DNA from: Gammaproteobacteria bacterium
GTDB taxonomy: Bacteria > Pseudomonadota > Gammaproteobacteria > Burkholderiales > Burkholderiaceae_C
DNA length: 64,000 nucleotides
NCBI GenBank assembly: GCA_018815325.1
Contig: JAHIYE010000013.1
Span: forward strand, 1 to 64,000
Direction: 5' to 3'
Positions 25,958-36,455 of the stretch are shown in pieces. The number at the start of each line of letters is the position of its first letter. The stretch's first letter is position 1. The notes beneath the pieces were generated by a model, which did not search any database, had not been told where the DNA came from, and saw nothing but the letters and a program-made list of their open reading frames with translations. The position numbers and the translations under genes are program-made.

Positions 25958-27367
25958 TCACGCCTTAGCTGTGCCGCTGAACCAGCGAACCCGCGTGGTG
26001 AGCCTGGACTCCAGGCTGGCCAGCCAACGCGGCGCATGCGGGTCCGTGCTCCAACTGTCCATCATCTGTCCAGCCTGCTCAAGCAGCCCCTCAGGCAACT
26101 TGAGCGGACGGGTCTGGTCCATCAGGATGCGGGCCATGAAGTGATAGCCCAGCACTCGGGTCAGCATGCGTGAGATGGAAAAATTCGGCCAAATCGGGCG
26201 CACCAGGCGATCTACCCGTCTGGCCGTGCCCAGCAGCAGCACAAACAAGAGCCGTGACAACCAGGGCACCTGGACCTTGAGCCCCAGATCTCCCATGATG
26301 TGCGCACCACAGAGATCAGCCGTCATGAGACGCGGGAACGGCCGCACCACCCCCCAGGGAATCACCTGTTCCATCGTCTGCATGAGTGCCTCGCTCAAGC
26401 CTGGACGCGGATCAGGTTCAAGCTGCTGAGCGCGTCCCCCTGCCTGCAGCTGCGCCAGCAGCAGCGCGCTGTCCTCCATGGTGTGCACCATGAGGGACGA
26501 CTCAATCCCCAGCACATGGCCCACTACATTCCAGGCATGCAGATAGGCCTCTTCATCGTCATGCCTGAGGCCAATGCCCAGCCGGCGCAGGCTGCGCAGG
26601 AACACATAGCTGAAAGTGAGCAGGGTATAGGCCAGCTGCGACTGGTTGCAGGGCAGTCCATCGCGCGCCAGATTCCAGCCCCCTGCATAAAAGGTCTGGT
26701 GCATGTTTTGCGTGCCCTCCCATAAGGGCAGTGCTGGCACATTCCCGGGCCCTGCCAAAGCAGCCTGCGGACTTCCGCGCAGTATCAGGTTGCGGATGGT
26801 GGCATGGATCAGCCGCACCTTGAGTACTTGGGCAACGCCGCCCCCCTCCTCACGCGTCAGGCCGCCGCGCATCATCACCGGGAAAATCATCGCCGCCGTA
26901 GCGCGGATGCGGTACTCGGTATGCGCCTCAAGCTGGCCCGAGGCGTGCAGCACGCTCGACAGGTCAGGAATCACATAGCACTCAGGCAAGCTTGCGCAGA
27001 ACAGCAGGATGCAGGACAGCGCCCCGTGCTCCATGAATATCTGCTCGGCCCGCAGCAGCTTGGCGGGCTCGGCCCAGGCCGGCAGTTGCCGCCCCGCCTG
27101 CACATAATCATTCAGCGCCTGTGCCAGCACCGGATCCACGCCCGGCCCCGGGGCAGCACTCAGGCTGGCATTGTCCGTCCAGCGCGACAGCATCTGGGTG
27201 ATCGCCGCAAGGCGTTGCCAATGTTCATCCTGACCGGCGGCGGCCTCTGCAGGCCAGGGGCCCAGCATGCGCGCCATCGTGTCATCGGCCAGTGGGTCAG
27301 CCTGCCGCTGCATGGCGGCCAGCAAGTTCGGTGGCAGCAGCGCTTTCGGCTCGTCTGGGGTCTTCAT
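25958..27367 (-). CDS. MpaB / rubber-oxygenase-like (DUF2236-related) protein
   Basis: Protein of 469 residues resembling the oxygenase family that includes fungal MpaB and latex-clearing protein Lcp, haem enzymes that cleave isoprenoid double bonds. Supporting segments are LIHATIRNLILR, the helical stretch LLTFSYVFLRSLRRLGIGL with the following HDDEEAYLHAWNVVGHVLGIE, and a basic, membrane-facing C-terminal part. The candidate haem-ligand His lies in those helices. The start ATG overlaps the stop of the upstream carotenoid-type gene (ATGA), so the two are coupled. Substrate unknown. Confidence 0.75.
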   Translation of the reverse strand: MKTPDEPKALLPPNLLAAMQRQADPLADDTMARMLGPWPAEAAAGQDEHWQRLAAITQMLSRWTDNASLSAAPGPGVDPVLAQALNDYVQAGRQLPAWAEPAKLLRAEQIFMEHGALSCILLFCASLPECYVIPDLSSVLHASGQLEAHTEYRIRATAAMIFPVMMRGGLTREEGGGVAQVLKVRLIHATIRNLILRGSPQAALAGPGNVPALPLWEGTQNMHQTFYAGGWNLARDGLPCNQSQLAYTLLTFSYVFLRSLRRLGIGLRHDDEEAYLHAWNVVGHVLGIESSLMVHTMEDSALLLAQLQAGGRAQQLEPDPRPGLSEALMQTMEQVIPWGVVRPFPRLMTADLCGAHIMGDLGLKVQVPWLSRLLFVLLLGTARRVDRLVRPIWPNFSISRMLTRVLGYHFMARILMDQTRPLKLPEGLLEQAGQMMDSWSTDPHAPRWLASLESRLTTRVRWFSGTAKA

Positions 27368-28203
27368 GCCTGCCCGCCCGACGAGGTTGCAGCTGCCTCA
27401 TGTGCACGCCAGCGCTGGAAGCCTGCAAGGGCACAGAGCAAGGGGATGCCCATCGCGAACAACGCAATGGTGCGTGTCTCGACCGGTGAGCCCCGCAGCA
27501 TCTGGAACACCATGCTGGAGGCGTAAATGGCCAGCGGCAGCAGTGCGTGACCCCGCATGAACGGTCCCGCGGGCAGTGGCAGCACACGCCGCACAGACAA
27601 GCGGAACCCCATCACGATCACGAAGGACACCAGCATCCAGCCAGCAAAACCCTGCACGGTCTCGCCAAACCAGGCTCCGTCGGTTTTCACCATGATCCAA
27701 GCCTTAAGCGTGTAGACCATATAGGGATCGGCACCCAGGTCATATGCCGTCACGATCATCGCCGCCAGCGATGACAACACAAACGCATTGCCCAACCCGG
27801 GCGCACCATCCACCGCCGACTGCCAGACGATTAGATTACTGATGACATAACCCACATAGGTCAGCACAAACCACATCAGGGGGATGATCACGGGCACATC
27901 ACCCAGGCGGTAACCCAACACCCCGGTATAGCGGTAATCACCAAAAAACCAGCCATGAGAGGCCCCCATCTGCTCCGCAAACCAGCCCACACACACCGCC
28001 ACCAGCACAAACTTCAACGCCGCGCGCGTGCCCAGCAGATGCGTGGCACTGGCCCAGCAGCAAGCAAACATCAGCACACTGGTCACGGTCAGCGCAAGGG
28101 TCGTGTCGTCGTAGTACCGCCGAGCCAGCGCCATGACACTGGCAGCCAGCAGCACATAGGTCAGCAGGGGAAGACGGGAGAAGTGGCTTGTGGTCAATGG
28201 CAT
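27364..28203 (-). CDS. Carotenoid biosynthesis protein family (DUF422, CruF-like)
   Basis: Integral membrane protein of 279 residues with about seven to eight helices. It shares the CruF/bisanhydrobacterioruberin-hydratase family signature: an acidic-aromatic stretch WFAEQMGASHGWFFGDYRYT, then LGDVPVIIPLMWF and TAYDLGADPYM. Family members hydrate end groups of carotenoids. No other carotenoid gene is near. It is translationally coupled to the MpaB-like oxygenase downstream, so both probably act on one hydrophobic isoprenoid. Confidence 0.82.
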   Translation of the reverse strand: MPLTTSHFSRLPLLTYVLLAASVMALARRYYDDTTLALTVTSVLMFACCWASATHLLGTRAALKFVLVAVCVGWFAEQMGASHGWFFGDYRYTGVLGYRLGDVPVIIPLMWFVLTYVGYVISNLIVWQSAVDGAPGLGNAFVLSSLAAMIVTAYDLGADPYMVYTLKAWIMVKTDGAWFGETVQGFAGWMLVSFVIVMGFRLSVRRVLPLPAGPFMRGHALLPLAIYASSMVFQMLRGSPVETRTIALFAMGIPLLCALAGFQRWRAHEAAATSSGGQA

Positions 28204-28311
28204 ATCTGGTAGACATGCTGTTCAGGCATGTCCTCAGGAAAAATATTAACGAAACCGGCGCAGTTTATAAGATCAGGAATTGGGGGATACCCACCACCAC
28301 CGGTGCCAAGC

Positions 28312-29079
28312 TCAGAGCAGTGGGCGCAACTCATGTGCAGCATCCTGCAGCAGGGGCAGCAGTTCCTTGCGCAAGGCCTCGGCGCGCTGGCGCATCGAGG
28401 CGACAACATTCAGCGCAGCCACCGTCCTGCCCTGCAGGTTGCGCAGCGGCACGGCAAGCGCATGAATGCCCATCTCGTGCTCCTCGCTCGCCAGGCAATA
28501 GTCATCTGCCCTGACCTGTTCAATGGCGCCGCGAAAACCCTTGCGCTCCACCGTGGTGTGGGGGGTCAGTCGGGGCAACGGGTAGTGTTTGAGCCATTGC
28601 GTGAGTTCAGCGTTCGTCATGGCCGCCAGCAACACCCGTCCGGTGGACGTGGCATGCGCCTGCAGGCGTGCGCCGAGGTGAAGACCGTAGGCCATGATGG
28701 GCGTGACTTCGCTCATGCCGGCGCTGCGACCAATGATGACGACTTCAGCGCCATCGAGGATGACAGCCGAAAAGGCACCCTGGGTTTGCGCTGCCAGCCG
28801 GTTGAGCGTGGGCTGCACCACGCGTGGCATGCGCGCAGAAGCGAGATAGCTGCCCGACAGGCGCAGCACCTTGGGAGACAGCCAGAAATAGCTGCCGTCT
28901 GTTTCCAGATAACCCAGTGCGCATAGCGTGAGCAGGTGTCTGCGGGCCGCAGCCCGCGTGATACCCGCACGTTGCGCAGCCAGCGTGGCGTTGAGACGCT
29001 GTCGCTCGGTGTCAAAACTCTCCAGCACGGCCATGCCTTTGGCCATGCCGGCGATGAAGTCCGCTTTGGCTACTTCCAT
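28312..29079 (-). CDS. pobR: IclR-family regulator of 4-hydroxybenzoate degradation (PobR-type)
   Basis: DNA-binding protein of 255 residues. The N-terminal winged helix (about 10-75) includes LNATLAAQRAGITRAAARRHLLTL, and the C-terminal IclR effector domain contains GARLQAHATSTGRVLLA and ALAVPLRNLQGRTVAALNV. It is divergent from pobA and most resembles the PcaU/PobR branch, which activates its target when 4-hydroxybenzoate or protocatechuate is bound. The operator-like repeats in the shared gap support this. Gene assignment rests on context. Confidence 0.85.
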   Translation of the reverse strand: MEVAKADFIAGMAKGMAVLESFDTERQRLNATLAAQRAGITRAAARRHLLTLCALGYLETDGSYFWLSPKVLRLSGSYLASARMPRVVQPTLNRLAAQTQGAFSAVILDGAEVVIIGRSAGMSEVTPIMAYGLHLGARLQAHATSTGRVLLAAMTNAELTQWLKHYPLPRLTPHTTVERKGFRGAIEQVRADDYCLASEEHEMGIHALAVPLRNLQGRTVAALNVVASMRQRAEALRKELLPLLQDAAHELRPLL

Positions 29080-29109
29080 AGGCTATTTCTCAATGAGTCG
29101 CAATGATGC

Positions 29110-29151
29110 AATTGCGCGATTATCGCGCAATTATTTCCATATTCGCACAAT
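29110..29151. promoter_or_regulatory. Operator-like repeats between pobR and pobA
   Basis: A perfect inverted repeat with 11-base arms (AATTGCGCGAT and its reverse complement, one base between) spans 29110-29132. A third half-site, TCGCACAAT at 29143-29151, repeats TCGCGCAAT of the right arm (29123-29131) in direct orientation with one mismatch, 20 bases away. PcaU and PobR of Acinetobacter bind three half-sites laid out as one inverted pair plus one direct repeat. This is very likely the site through which the IclR protein controls pobA and itself. Confidence 0.82.
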
Positions 29152-29199
29152 ACTGAGCCACGTGGTCTGGCAACTTGCCAGGCAAAGGCATAACCTTGA

Positions 29200-30423
<1,224 letters not shown>

Positions 30424-30467
30424 ATGAGCTCAGCCCGCCGGACATTCGGCGGCGCATCATGGAACTG

Positions 30468-30491
30468 CGGGCGACCTTGTCGCCCGTTTTT
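30468..30491 (+). terminator. Intrinsic terminator after pobA
   Basis: CGGGCGAC and its perfect reverse complement enclose a CTT loop and are followed by TTTTT. It lies 45 nt after the pobA stop and separates pobA from the downstream CoA-transferase gene. Confidence 0.92.
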
Positions 30492-30532
30492 CATGCGGCA
30501 TCTGGTTTTTGCGGTAAATTGATGCTGTTTTT

Positions 30533-30583
30533 GGCCGCTGGCCCTTGCAGAATCTCCGCAGTAAGCTATCAAATATATAGCAA
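30533..30583 (-). repeat. Dispersed 51-nt repeat, copy D (between pobA and the CoA-transferase gene)
   Basis: On the minus strand the head is TTGCTATATATTTGATAGCT and the tail is TACTGCGGAGATTCTGCAAG plus GGCCAGCGGCC, then AAAAA. It fills the space just before the downstream gene: its outermost base is the A of that gene's ATG. This copy is not translated; it lies antisense to the neighbouring transcript. Confidence 0.87.
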
Positions 30584-31467
30584 TGAACCCTCAAACTTCC
30601 AAGCCCCTTCAGCCACTTAAAGGCGTACGCGTGCTCAGCCTGAGCCTCAACTTGCCTGGCCCTGCCGCCCTCATGCGCTGCCGTCAGCTGGGTGCCACCT
30701 GCATCAAGCTTGAACCGCCGGCGGGTGATCCCATGGCCTTGTACAAGCGCTCGGCCTACGAAGCCTTGCATGACGGTGTGCGGGTTGCGCTAGCCGACCT
30801 CAAGACCGACAAAGGCCAGAAAGCCCTGCATCGTGAGCTTGCCAAAGCAGATGTACTGCTCACCTCGTTTCGCCCTTCCGCCCTCCGCAAGCTCGGGCTG
30901 GATTGGAAGGTTTTGCACAGGCAATACCCTGCGCTGAGCCAGGTTGCCATCGTTGGTGCGCCGGGCGCCGGGGCAGAAGAGCCGGGTCATGACCTCACCT
31001 ACATGGCCGGCAACGACCTCATTACCGGACTCAACTTGCCGCCCACCTTGTATGCCGACATGGGGGGCTCCGTCCTCGCCTCCGAAGCCGTGCTGCAGGC
31101 CTTGCTGCATCAGCGCAGCAAGGGCAAGGGTGTTTTTCTCGAGGTGGCGCTGTCTGAGGCCGCGGCCTGGCTGGCCCTGCCGCGCAGTTGGGGGTTGACC
31201 ACGCCTGGCGCCGCTGTCGGTGGCGGACATGCAGGTTACCGTGTTTACCCCTGCAAGGATGGCCGCGTTGCTGTGGCTGCGCTGGAGCCACATTTTGCGG
31301 CAGCGTTGTGCACTGCCGCAAACTTGCAGTTCTCAGGCATGCGCATGATGTTTGCTGCAGCCACGCATCAGGCGATCGCGGCCTGGCTGCTCACGCAAAC
31401 CCGCAAGTCGCTGGAGAAACTGGCCGCAGACAAAGACATCCCGCTGCACTCGCTCGGCAAGTCCTGA
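30583..31467 (+). CDS. Family III (CaiB/BaiF) CoA-transferase, short form
   Basis: Protein of 294 residues against about 380-420 for most family III CoA-transferases. It has the N-terminal signature LKGVRVLSLSLNLPGPAALMRCRQLGATCIKLEPP, LADLKTDKGQ, and YADMGGS containing the Asp that forms the acyl anhydride. The C-terminal part stops early, so most of the family's C-terminal extension is absent. It could act on an aromatic or fatty acyl-CoA; the substrate is unknown. The gene starts exactly at the edge of repeat copy D, so its translation signals lie within the repeat. No ribosome site is obvious. Confidence 0.8.
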   Translation: MNPQTSKPLQPLKGVRVLSLSLNLPGPAALMRCRQLGATCIKLEPPAGDPMALYKRSAYEALHDGVRVALADLKTDKGQKALHRELAKADVLLTSFRPSALRKLGLDWKVLHRQYPALSQVAIVGAPGAGAEEPGHDLTYMAGNDLITGLNLPPTLYADMGGSVLASEAVLQALLHQRSKGKGVFLEVALSEAAAWLALPRSWGLTTPGAAVGGGHAGYRVYPCKDGRVAVAALEPHFAAALCTAANLQFSGMRMMFAAATHQAIAAWLLTQTRKSLEKLAADKDIPLHSLGKS

Positions 31468-31682
31468 ACACCTCGCGTTTGTGGTTTGTTTGCGGTGCTG
31501 GCGATGCGCACTGGAAAACTGTATTCCAGTTGCGTACGTCCTCTTCTTGCTTGACATCACAAACGACCAATCGTCAAATGTGTGCGGGTGGGTTGTGCCG
31601 AACCGGCAATTACCTGCTCTGGGAAGCAGCTTGCAGGGCAAGCCATCACACAAGCACATAAGCACATAAGAGGAGACAACCG

Positions 31683-32924
31683 ATGAACGCCACCACTTCG
31701 GCCCGCGTGCGCAATCTTTGCCGCATAAGCCTATTGTCAGTAACCTTGAGTCTTTCAGTTGCAGCCACCCAGGCCGCGGACCCGCCCAAAAAAGAAGAAG
31801 TTCCGTTCTGGGCCATAGGCATGCCCAAGAACGATACCGCCAGCAAAATGGCGCCAATCCCCTCGTTTCCAATTCCCACCGCCGCCGACAAGCTGCCTGT
31901 GAACAAGATCAAGCTGCCGCCCGGCTTCAAGGCAGAGGTGTGGGCCAGTGGCATCCTCGACGCGCGTGGACTTCGCCAGGGCGACAAGGGCACGGTATTC
32001 GTGAGCTCGCTCTTCGTCGCGGGCAAGATCTACGCCGTGCAGGACAAGGGGGGCAAGCGAGAGGTCAAGACCATCGCCGAAAAGCTCTTCCTGCCCAACG
32101 GCATCGAGTTCCACAAGGGCTCACTCTATGTAGCCACCCCCAAGGACATCACGCGCTACGACAACATCGAAGCCAACCTGGACAGTCCGCCCAAACCCGT
32201 CATGGTGTATGACAAGCTGCCCGGGCAGGTGCCGCACGGCTGGAAGTTCATCAAGATCGGCCCCGATAACAAGCTCTACTACAACGTGGGTGCGCCCTGC
32301 AACATCTGTGATCCCGGTGAAGGCTTCGCCAAGATCTACCGCATGAATCTGGATGGCAGCGGTGTAGAAGTGGTGGCGAATGGTGTGCGCAACACAGTGG
32401 GCTTTGACTTCGACCCCAAGGATGGCAGTCTCTGGTACACCAACAATGGTCGCGACTGGCTGTCCGAAGACCTGCCCAACGACTCCCTGAACCACGTCAC
32501 CAAGATCGGCCAGGACTTCGGCTTTCCCTATTGCCACCAGGGCGACTTTGCCGACCCTGATTTTGGCTGGGGCAAGAACTGCAAGGACTACACCCAGCCC
32601 GCCCTGCTAACCGGCGCACACGCCGGCACGCTGGGCATGCGCTTTTACACCGGCAAGATGTTTCCCAAGGAATACAAGGGGGCTATCTTCATGGCACGCC
32701 ATGGTCCCTGGAACCGCACCAAGAAGTACGCGGCCGACATTGTCGTGGCCTGGCCTGATGGCAAAGGTGGCATCGCGAAGATGAAGCCCTTCATGACCGG
32801 GCTGGTCGAGAACAACGAGTACCTGGGCCGCCCCGTTGATGTGCTGGTGCTCAAAGATGGCTCGATGCTGGTCTCTGACGACCACAACGGCGCCATCTAC
32901 CGCATCAGCTACAAAGGCAAGTGA
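31683..32924 (+). CDS. Periplasmic PQQ-dependent sugar-dehydrogenase-like protein
   Basis: Exported beta-propeller of 413 residues with a signal peptide ending near ATQAAD. Propeller blades recognisable from soluble glucose/sorbosone dehydrogenases include LPNGIEFHKGSLYVAT, GVRNTVGFDFDPKDGSLWYTNN and a C-terminal VDVLVLKDGSMLVSDDHNG. It probably binds PQQ and oxidises an alcohol or sugar. No PQQ synthesis gene is here. A purine-rich site (AGGAGAC) precedes the ATG. Its stop overlaps the GTG start of a cytochrome c gene, an obvious electron acceptor. Confidence 0.85.
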   Translation: MNATTSARVRNLCRISLLSVTLSLSVAATQAADPPKKEEVPFWAIGMPKNDTASKMAPIPSFPIPTAADKLPVNKIKLPPGFKAEVWASGILDARGLRQGDKGTVFVSSLFVAGKIYAVQDKGGKREVKTIAEKLFLPNGIEFHKGSLYVATPKDITRYDNIEANLDSPPKPVMVYDKLPGQVPHGWKFIKIGPDNKLYYNVGAPCNICDPGEGFAKIYRMNLDGSGVEVVANGVRNTVGFDFDPKDGSLWYTNNGRDWLSEDLPNDSLNHVTKIGQDFGFPYCHQGDFADPDFGWGKNCKDYTQPALLTGAHAGTLGMRFYTGKMFPKEYKGAIFMARHGPWNRTKKYAADIVVAWPDGKGGIAKMKPFMTGLVENNEYLGRPVDVLVLKDGSMLVSDDHNGAIYRISYKGK

Positions 32925-33541
32925 GTTTGCAACGCTTGACCAGCCAGGTCACGGTGGCGCTTGCCGTCGCGACCTGGCTGTTTTCTGCCGGGCCTGTCTT
33001 GGCCCAGTCCAGGCCGTCCCTCCAGGATCGCTTTGCCACCTGTCTGGCTTGTCATGGTGAGGGGGGGCGCAGTACACAGCCGCTGATCCCCTCACTGGCA
33101 GGTCAACCCTCGTTCTACGCCATCACGCAGCTTTTTCTGTTTCGCGAAGGCCGGCGTGACAATGAAGCCATGACAGCGGTGGCCAAAGGCATGACGGATG
33201 ATGAGCTGCGAGGCTTCTCGGAACTGATCGGCCAATTGCCGCCACCTCCCCGGCCCGTTGCCAGTGTGGTGGATGCGCAGCGCATGGCACGTGGCGCCGA
33301 ACTGGCGCAGCAACACCGATGCGTGTCCTGCCATGGCGCCGATTTTGCCGGTGGTAAACAGGTGGCCCGGCTGGCTCACCAGCGCGAAGACTATCTGGTT
33401 CAGACACTCAACGCATTTCGTGCCGGCAAACGCATTGGCTATACCCAGGCCATGAATGAAGCACTTGCAGGCGTATCGGCTGAAGATGTGCAAAACCTGG
33501 CGCATTACCTGGCCAATGTGCCAAGCGCCAAAGCGCAATGA
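32921..33541 (+). CDS. Dihaem cytochrome c, periplasmic
   Basis: Exported protein of 206 residues with an N-terminal signal ending near VLAQS and two haem-binding motifs, CLACH near residue 40 and CVSCH near 133, in the layout of cytochrome c4/c553-like proteins. It starts at GTG inside the preceding dehydrogenase stop (GTGA), so it is tightly coupled to it and likely takes its electrons. It ends in overlap with the next gene (ATGA). Confidence 0.92.
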   Translation: MSLQRLTSQVTVALAVATWLFSAGPVLAQSRPSLQDRFATCLACHGEGGRSTQPLIPSLAGQPSFYAITQLFLFREGRRDNEAMTAVAKGMTDDELRGFSELIGQLPPPPRPVASVVDAQRMARGAELAQQHRCVSCHGADFAGGKQVARLAHQREDYLVQTLNAFRAGKRIGYTQAMNEALAGVSAEDVQNLAHYLANVPSAKAQ

Positions 33542-33942
33542 CCCGACGCAAGAGCCCCGAACCCCGCAGTACCCAGACCTTGCTGCCTTTGCTCTTGATA
33601 CTGGCCTGGCTCGCCTTGGTGGGATGGGGTGTTGCAGCCGGTCGCCTGCCCTGGCCCACACTGCTGGCGGCCCTGCTGCTCAATCTCGTCACGTTTTTGA
33701 TGTACTGGCTCGACAAGAACGCGGCACAACGGGGTCGATGGCGCACCAGGGAGAGCACGCTGCACATGCTGAGCCTGTCAGGCGGCTGGCCCGGGGCATG
33801 GTGTGCGCAGCAACGCCTGCGGCACAAAACACGCAAGCCGAGCTTTAGAACAGGCTATTGGTTCACCGTCATCCTGCACTTCGTCTTGCTTGCGAGTTGG
33901 GTCTTCAGCTTGTCGATTCAGGCCAGGCTGCTGAAGCCATAG
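33538..33942 (+). CDS. DUF1294 membrane protein
   Basis: Small protein of 134 residues with three hydrophobic segments (about 15-35, 40-57 and 105-125). Between them is the DUF1294 signature YWLDKNAAQRGRWRTRE, then SGGWPGAWCAQQRLRHKTRK. The function of the family is unknown. Here the start overlaps the cytochrome stop, which may reflect operon membership or simple compression. Convergent with the ygiQ-like gene. Confidence 0.87.
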   Translation: MTRRKSPEPRSTQTLLPLLLILAWLALVGWGVAAGRLPWPTLLAALLLNLVTFLMYWLDKNAAQRGRWRTRESTLHMLSLSGGWPGAWCAQQRLRHKTRKPSFRTGYWFTVILHFVLLASWVFSLSIQARLLKP

Positions 33943-33970
33943 CGCAGATAAGCGCTGCAGGGCTGGCGGC

Positions 33971-36349
33971 TCAACGACGCTTGCGCTGTGCCGGTGCCGG
34001 CGGTTTGGCGCCAGGTTTGGCTGCTCCGTTGTCGCGTGGTGGCAGACCCGTGTGCTGCGTCAGCATGCGGCCCCTGCTGACAGGAACGGCCTTGCCCACC
34101 GGGGTGGATGTCGAATTCTTGCGCCGCGCGCTGCTGTAGTTGCCGTCAGTCAAGGGCTGATACGTCGGGATCAGGTGGTGCTTGCCGTTGCCAATCAGGT
34201 CGGCGCGCCCCATGTTCTTGAGCGCTTCGCGCAATAGCGGCCAGTTGTTGGCATCGTGGTAGCGCAGGAACGCCTTGTGCAGCCTGCGGCGGCGTTCACC
34301 GCGCACGATGTCCACCGTCTCGCTTTCGCGCGTGATCTTGCGCAGCGGGTTCTTGTTGCTGTGGTACATGGCCGTCGCGGTGGCCATGGGCGAGGGATAG
34401 AAGGTCTGCACCTGATCGGCCCGAAAGCCGTTCTTCTTGAGCCACAGCGCCAGGTTCATCATGTCTTCGTCGCTGGTGCCCGGGTGGGCCGCAATGAAGT
34501 AGGGAATCAGGTACTGCTTCTTGCCTGCTTCGGCACTGAACTTCTCGAACATCTGCTTGAACTTGTCATAGCTGCCGATGCCGGGCTTCATCATCTTGGA
34601 CAGCGGGCCGCCCTCGGTGTGCTCAGGCGCAATCTTCAGGTAGCCACCCACATGGTGGGTCACGAGCTCCTTCACGTACTCGGGCGACTGCACGGCCAGG
34701 TCGTAGCGCAGGCCGGAGCCGATCAGGATCTTCTTGACCCCCTTGAGCGCACGGGCCCGGCGGTACATATGGATCAATGCACTATGGTCGGTGTTGAGAT
34801 TCGAGCAGATGCCGGGGTACACGCACGAAGGTTTGCGACAGGCCGCCTCGATCTCGGGCGACTTGCAGCCGATGCGGTACATATTGGCCGTGGGGCCACC
34901 CAGGTCGGAGATGGTGCCGGTAAAGCCCTTGACCGTGTCGCGAATCGCCTCGACCTCGCGGATCACTGAATCCTCCGAGCGGCTCTGGATGATGCGGCCT
35001 TCGTGCTCGGTGATCGAACAGAAGGTGCAGCCACCAAAGCAGCCGCGCATGATGTTGACCGAGAAACGGATCATCTCCCAGGCCGGGATCTTGGTGGCGC
35101 CATCATGGCTGCCACTCTTGTCGGCATAGGCCGGGTGCGGGCTACGGGCATACGGCAGGTCGAACACATGGTCCATCTCGGCCGTGGTCAGCGGAATCGG
35201 GGGCGGGTTGATCCAGACATCGCGCGCCGTCGCACCTTCACCATGGGCCTGCACCAGCGCGCGAGCATTGCCGGGGTTGGTCTCGAGGTGCAGCACGCGG
35301 TTGGCGTGCGCGTAGAGCACCGGGTCAGCCCGCACCTGTTCGTAGGATGGCAGACGGATCACAGAGCGATCACGTGGCGGCACCTTGAGCTTGCCTTTGA
35401 GTGCCGGATTGGGCATGAAGGTCAGCGGCGCAATCGCGGGGTTGGCAGCAACTGCTGCACCCGCAACGACACCAGCAGCCTGCGCTTCAGCAGCCACGGC
35501 ATTGGCGGCCTCTTCCTTGCTGCATGTCGCGCCCTGCCCTGCGGCCTGCTCGGAGGTCGTCATGTAGGGGTTGACGTGCGCCTCGACCCGGCCCGGCTCG
35601 TCCACACTGGTGGAGGTGATCTCGAACCAGCCCTTGCCGGTTTCATCATCGCTGCGCCGTACAAAAGCCGTGCCACGTACATCGGTGATGTGTTTGACCG
35701 GCTCCTTGGCCGCCAGTCGGTGGGCGATCTCGACAATCGCTCGCTCGGCATTGCCGTACAGCAGCAGATCGCATTTGGCATCCACCACGATGGAGCGGCG
35801 CACCTTGTCGGACCAGTAGTCGTAATGCGCGATGCGACGCAGCGAGCCTTCGATACCGCCCAGCACAATGGGCACGTCGTTGAAAGCCTCGCGACAGCGC
35901 TGGCTGTAGACAATGGCCGCACGGTCGGGCCGCTTGCCGCCCACGTCGCCAGGTGTGTAGGCGTCGTCACTGCGAATCTTGCGGTCCGCCGTGTAGCGGT
36001 TGATCATGGAGTCCATGTTGCCCGCGGTCACGCCGAAGAACAGATTGGGCTTGCCCAGCGCCTTGAACGGATCGGCACTTTGCCAGTCTGGCTGGGCGAT
36101 GATACCGACCCTAAAACCCTGGGCCTCCAGCATGCGGCCGATCACCGCCATGCCAAAACTCGGGTGATCAACATAAGCATCGCCCGTGACGATGATGATG
36201 TCGCAACTGTCCCAACCCAGTGCGTCCATCTCAGCCCGGTTCATGGGCAGGAATTTGGACGTGCCGAAGCGGGCTGCCCAGTACTTGCGGTAACTGGTCA
36301 GCGGCTTGGCGGCGCGCGCAAAAAAGGAGACGTCAACAGGGGCGTTCAT
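33971..36349 (-). CDS. YgiQ family radical SAM protein
   Basis: Large cytosolic radical SAM enzyme of 792 residues (family usually 700-750). The cluster motif CFGGCTFC lies near residue 436, inside [19 protein letters not shown]-terminal region features are [23 protein letters not shown] and [18 protein letters not shown]. An Ala-rich stretch around residues 270-315 looks like an insertion, and the C-terminal tail is basic. The reaction is unknown. Convergent with the DUF1294 gene. Confidence 0.92.
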   Translation of the reverse strand: MNAPVDVSFFARAAKPLTSYRKYWAARFGTSKFLPMNRAEMDALGWDSCDIIIVTGDAYVDHPSFGMAVIGRMLEAQGFRVGIIAQPDWQSADPFKALGKPNLFFGVTAGNMDSMINRYTADRKIRSDDAYTPGDVGGKRPDRAAIVYSQRCREAFNDVPIVLGGIEGSLRRIAHYDYWSDKVRRSIVVDAKCDLLLYGNAERAIVEIAHRLAAKEPVKHITDVRGTAFVRRSDDETGKGWFEITSTSVDEPGRVEAHVNPYMTTSEQAAGQGATCSKEEAANAVAAEAQAAGVVAGAAVAANPAIAPLTFMPNPALKGKLKVPPRDRSVIRLPSYEQVRADPVLYAHANRVLHLETNPGNARALVQAHGEGATARDVWINPPPIPLTTAEMDHVFDLPYARSPHPAYADKSGSHDGATKIPAWEMIRFSVNIMRGCFGGCTFCSITEHEGRIIQSRSEDSVIREVEAIRDTVKGFTGTISDLGGPTANMYRIGCKSPEIEAACRKPSCVYPGICSNLNTDHSALIHMYRRARALKGVKKILIGSGLRYDLAVQSPEYVKELVTHHVGGYLKIAPEHTEGGPLSKMMKPGIGSYDKFKQMFEKFSAEAGKKQYLIPYFIAAHPGTSDEDMMNLALWLKKNGFRADQVQTFYPSPMATATAMYHSNKNPLRKITRESETVDIVRGERRRRLHKAFLRYHDANNWPLLREALKNMGRADLIGNGKHHLIPTYQPLTDGNYSSARRKNSTSTPVGKAVPVSRGRMLTQHTGLPPRDNGAAKPGAKPPAPAQRKRR

Positions 36350-36455
36350 GGCAACTTCGGGATAACCGTGAAGTTTAAGGTTTTATCCATGTCTTCGCTC
36401 ACGCAAGGGTAATGTGAGCAGGCCGGGCACATCCTGCCTTGCCCTGACGGCCCAC

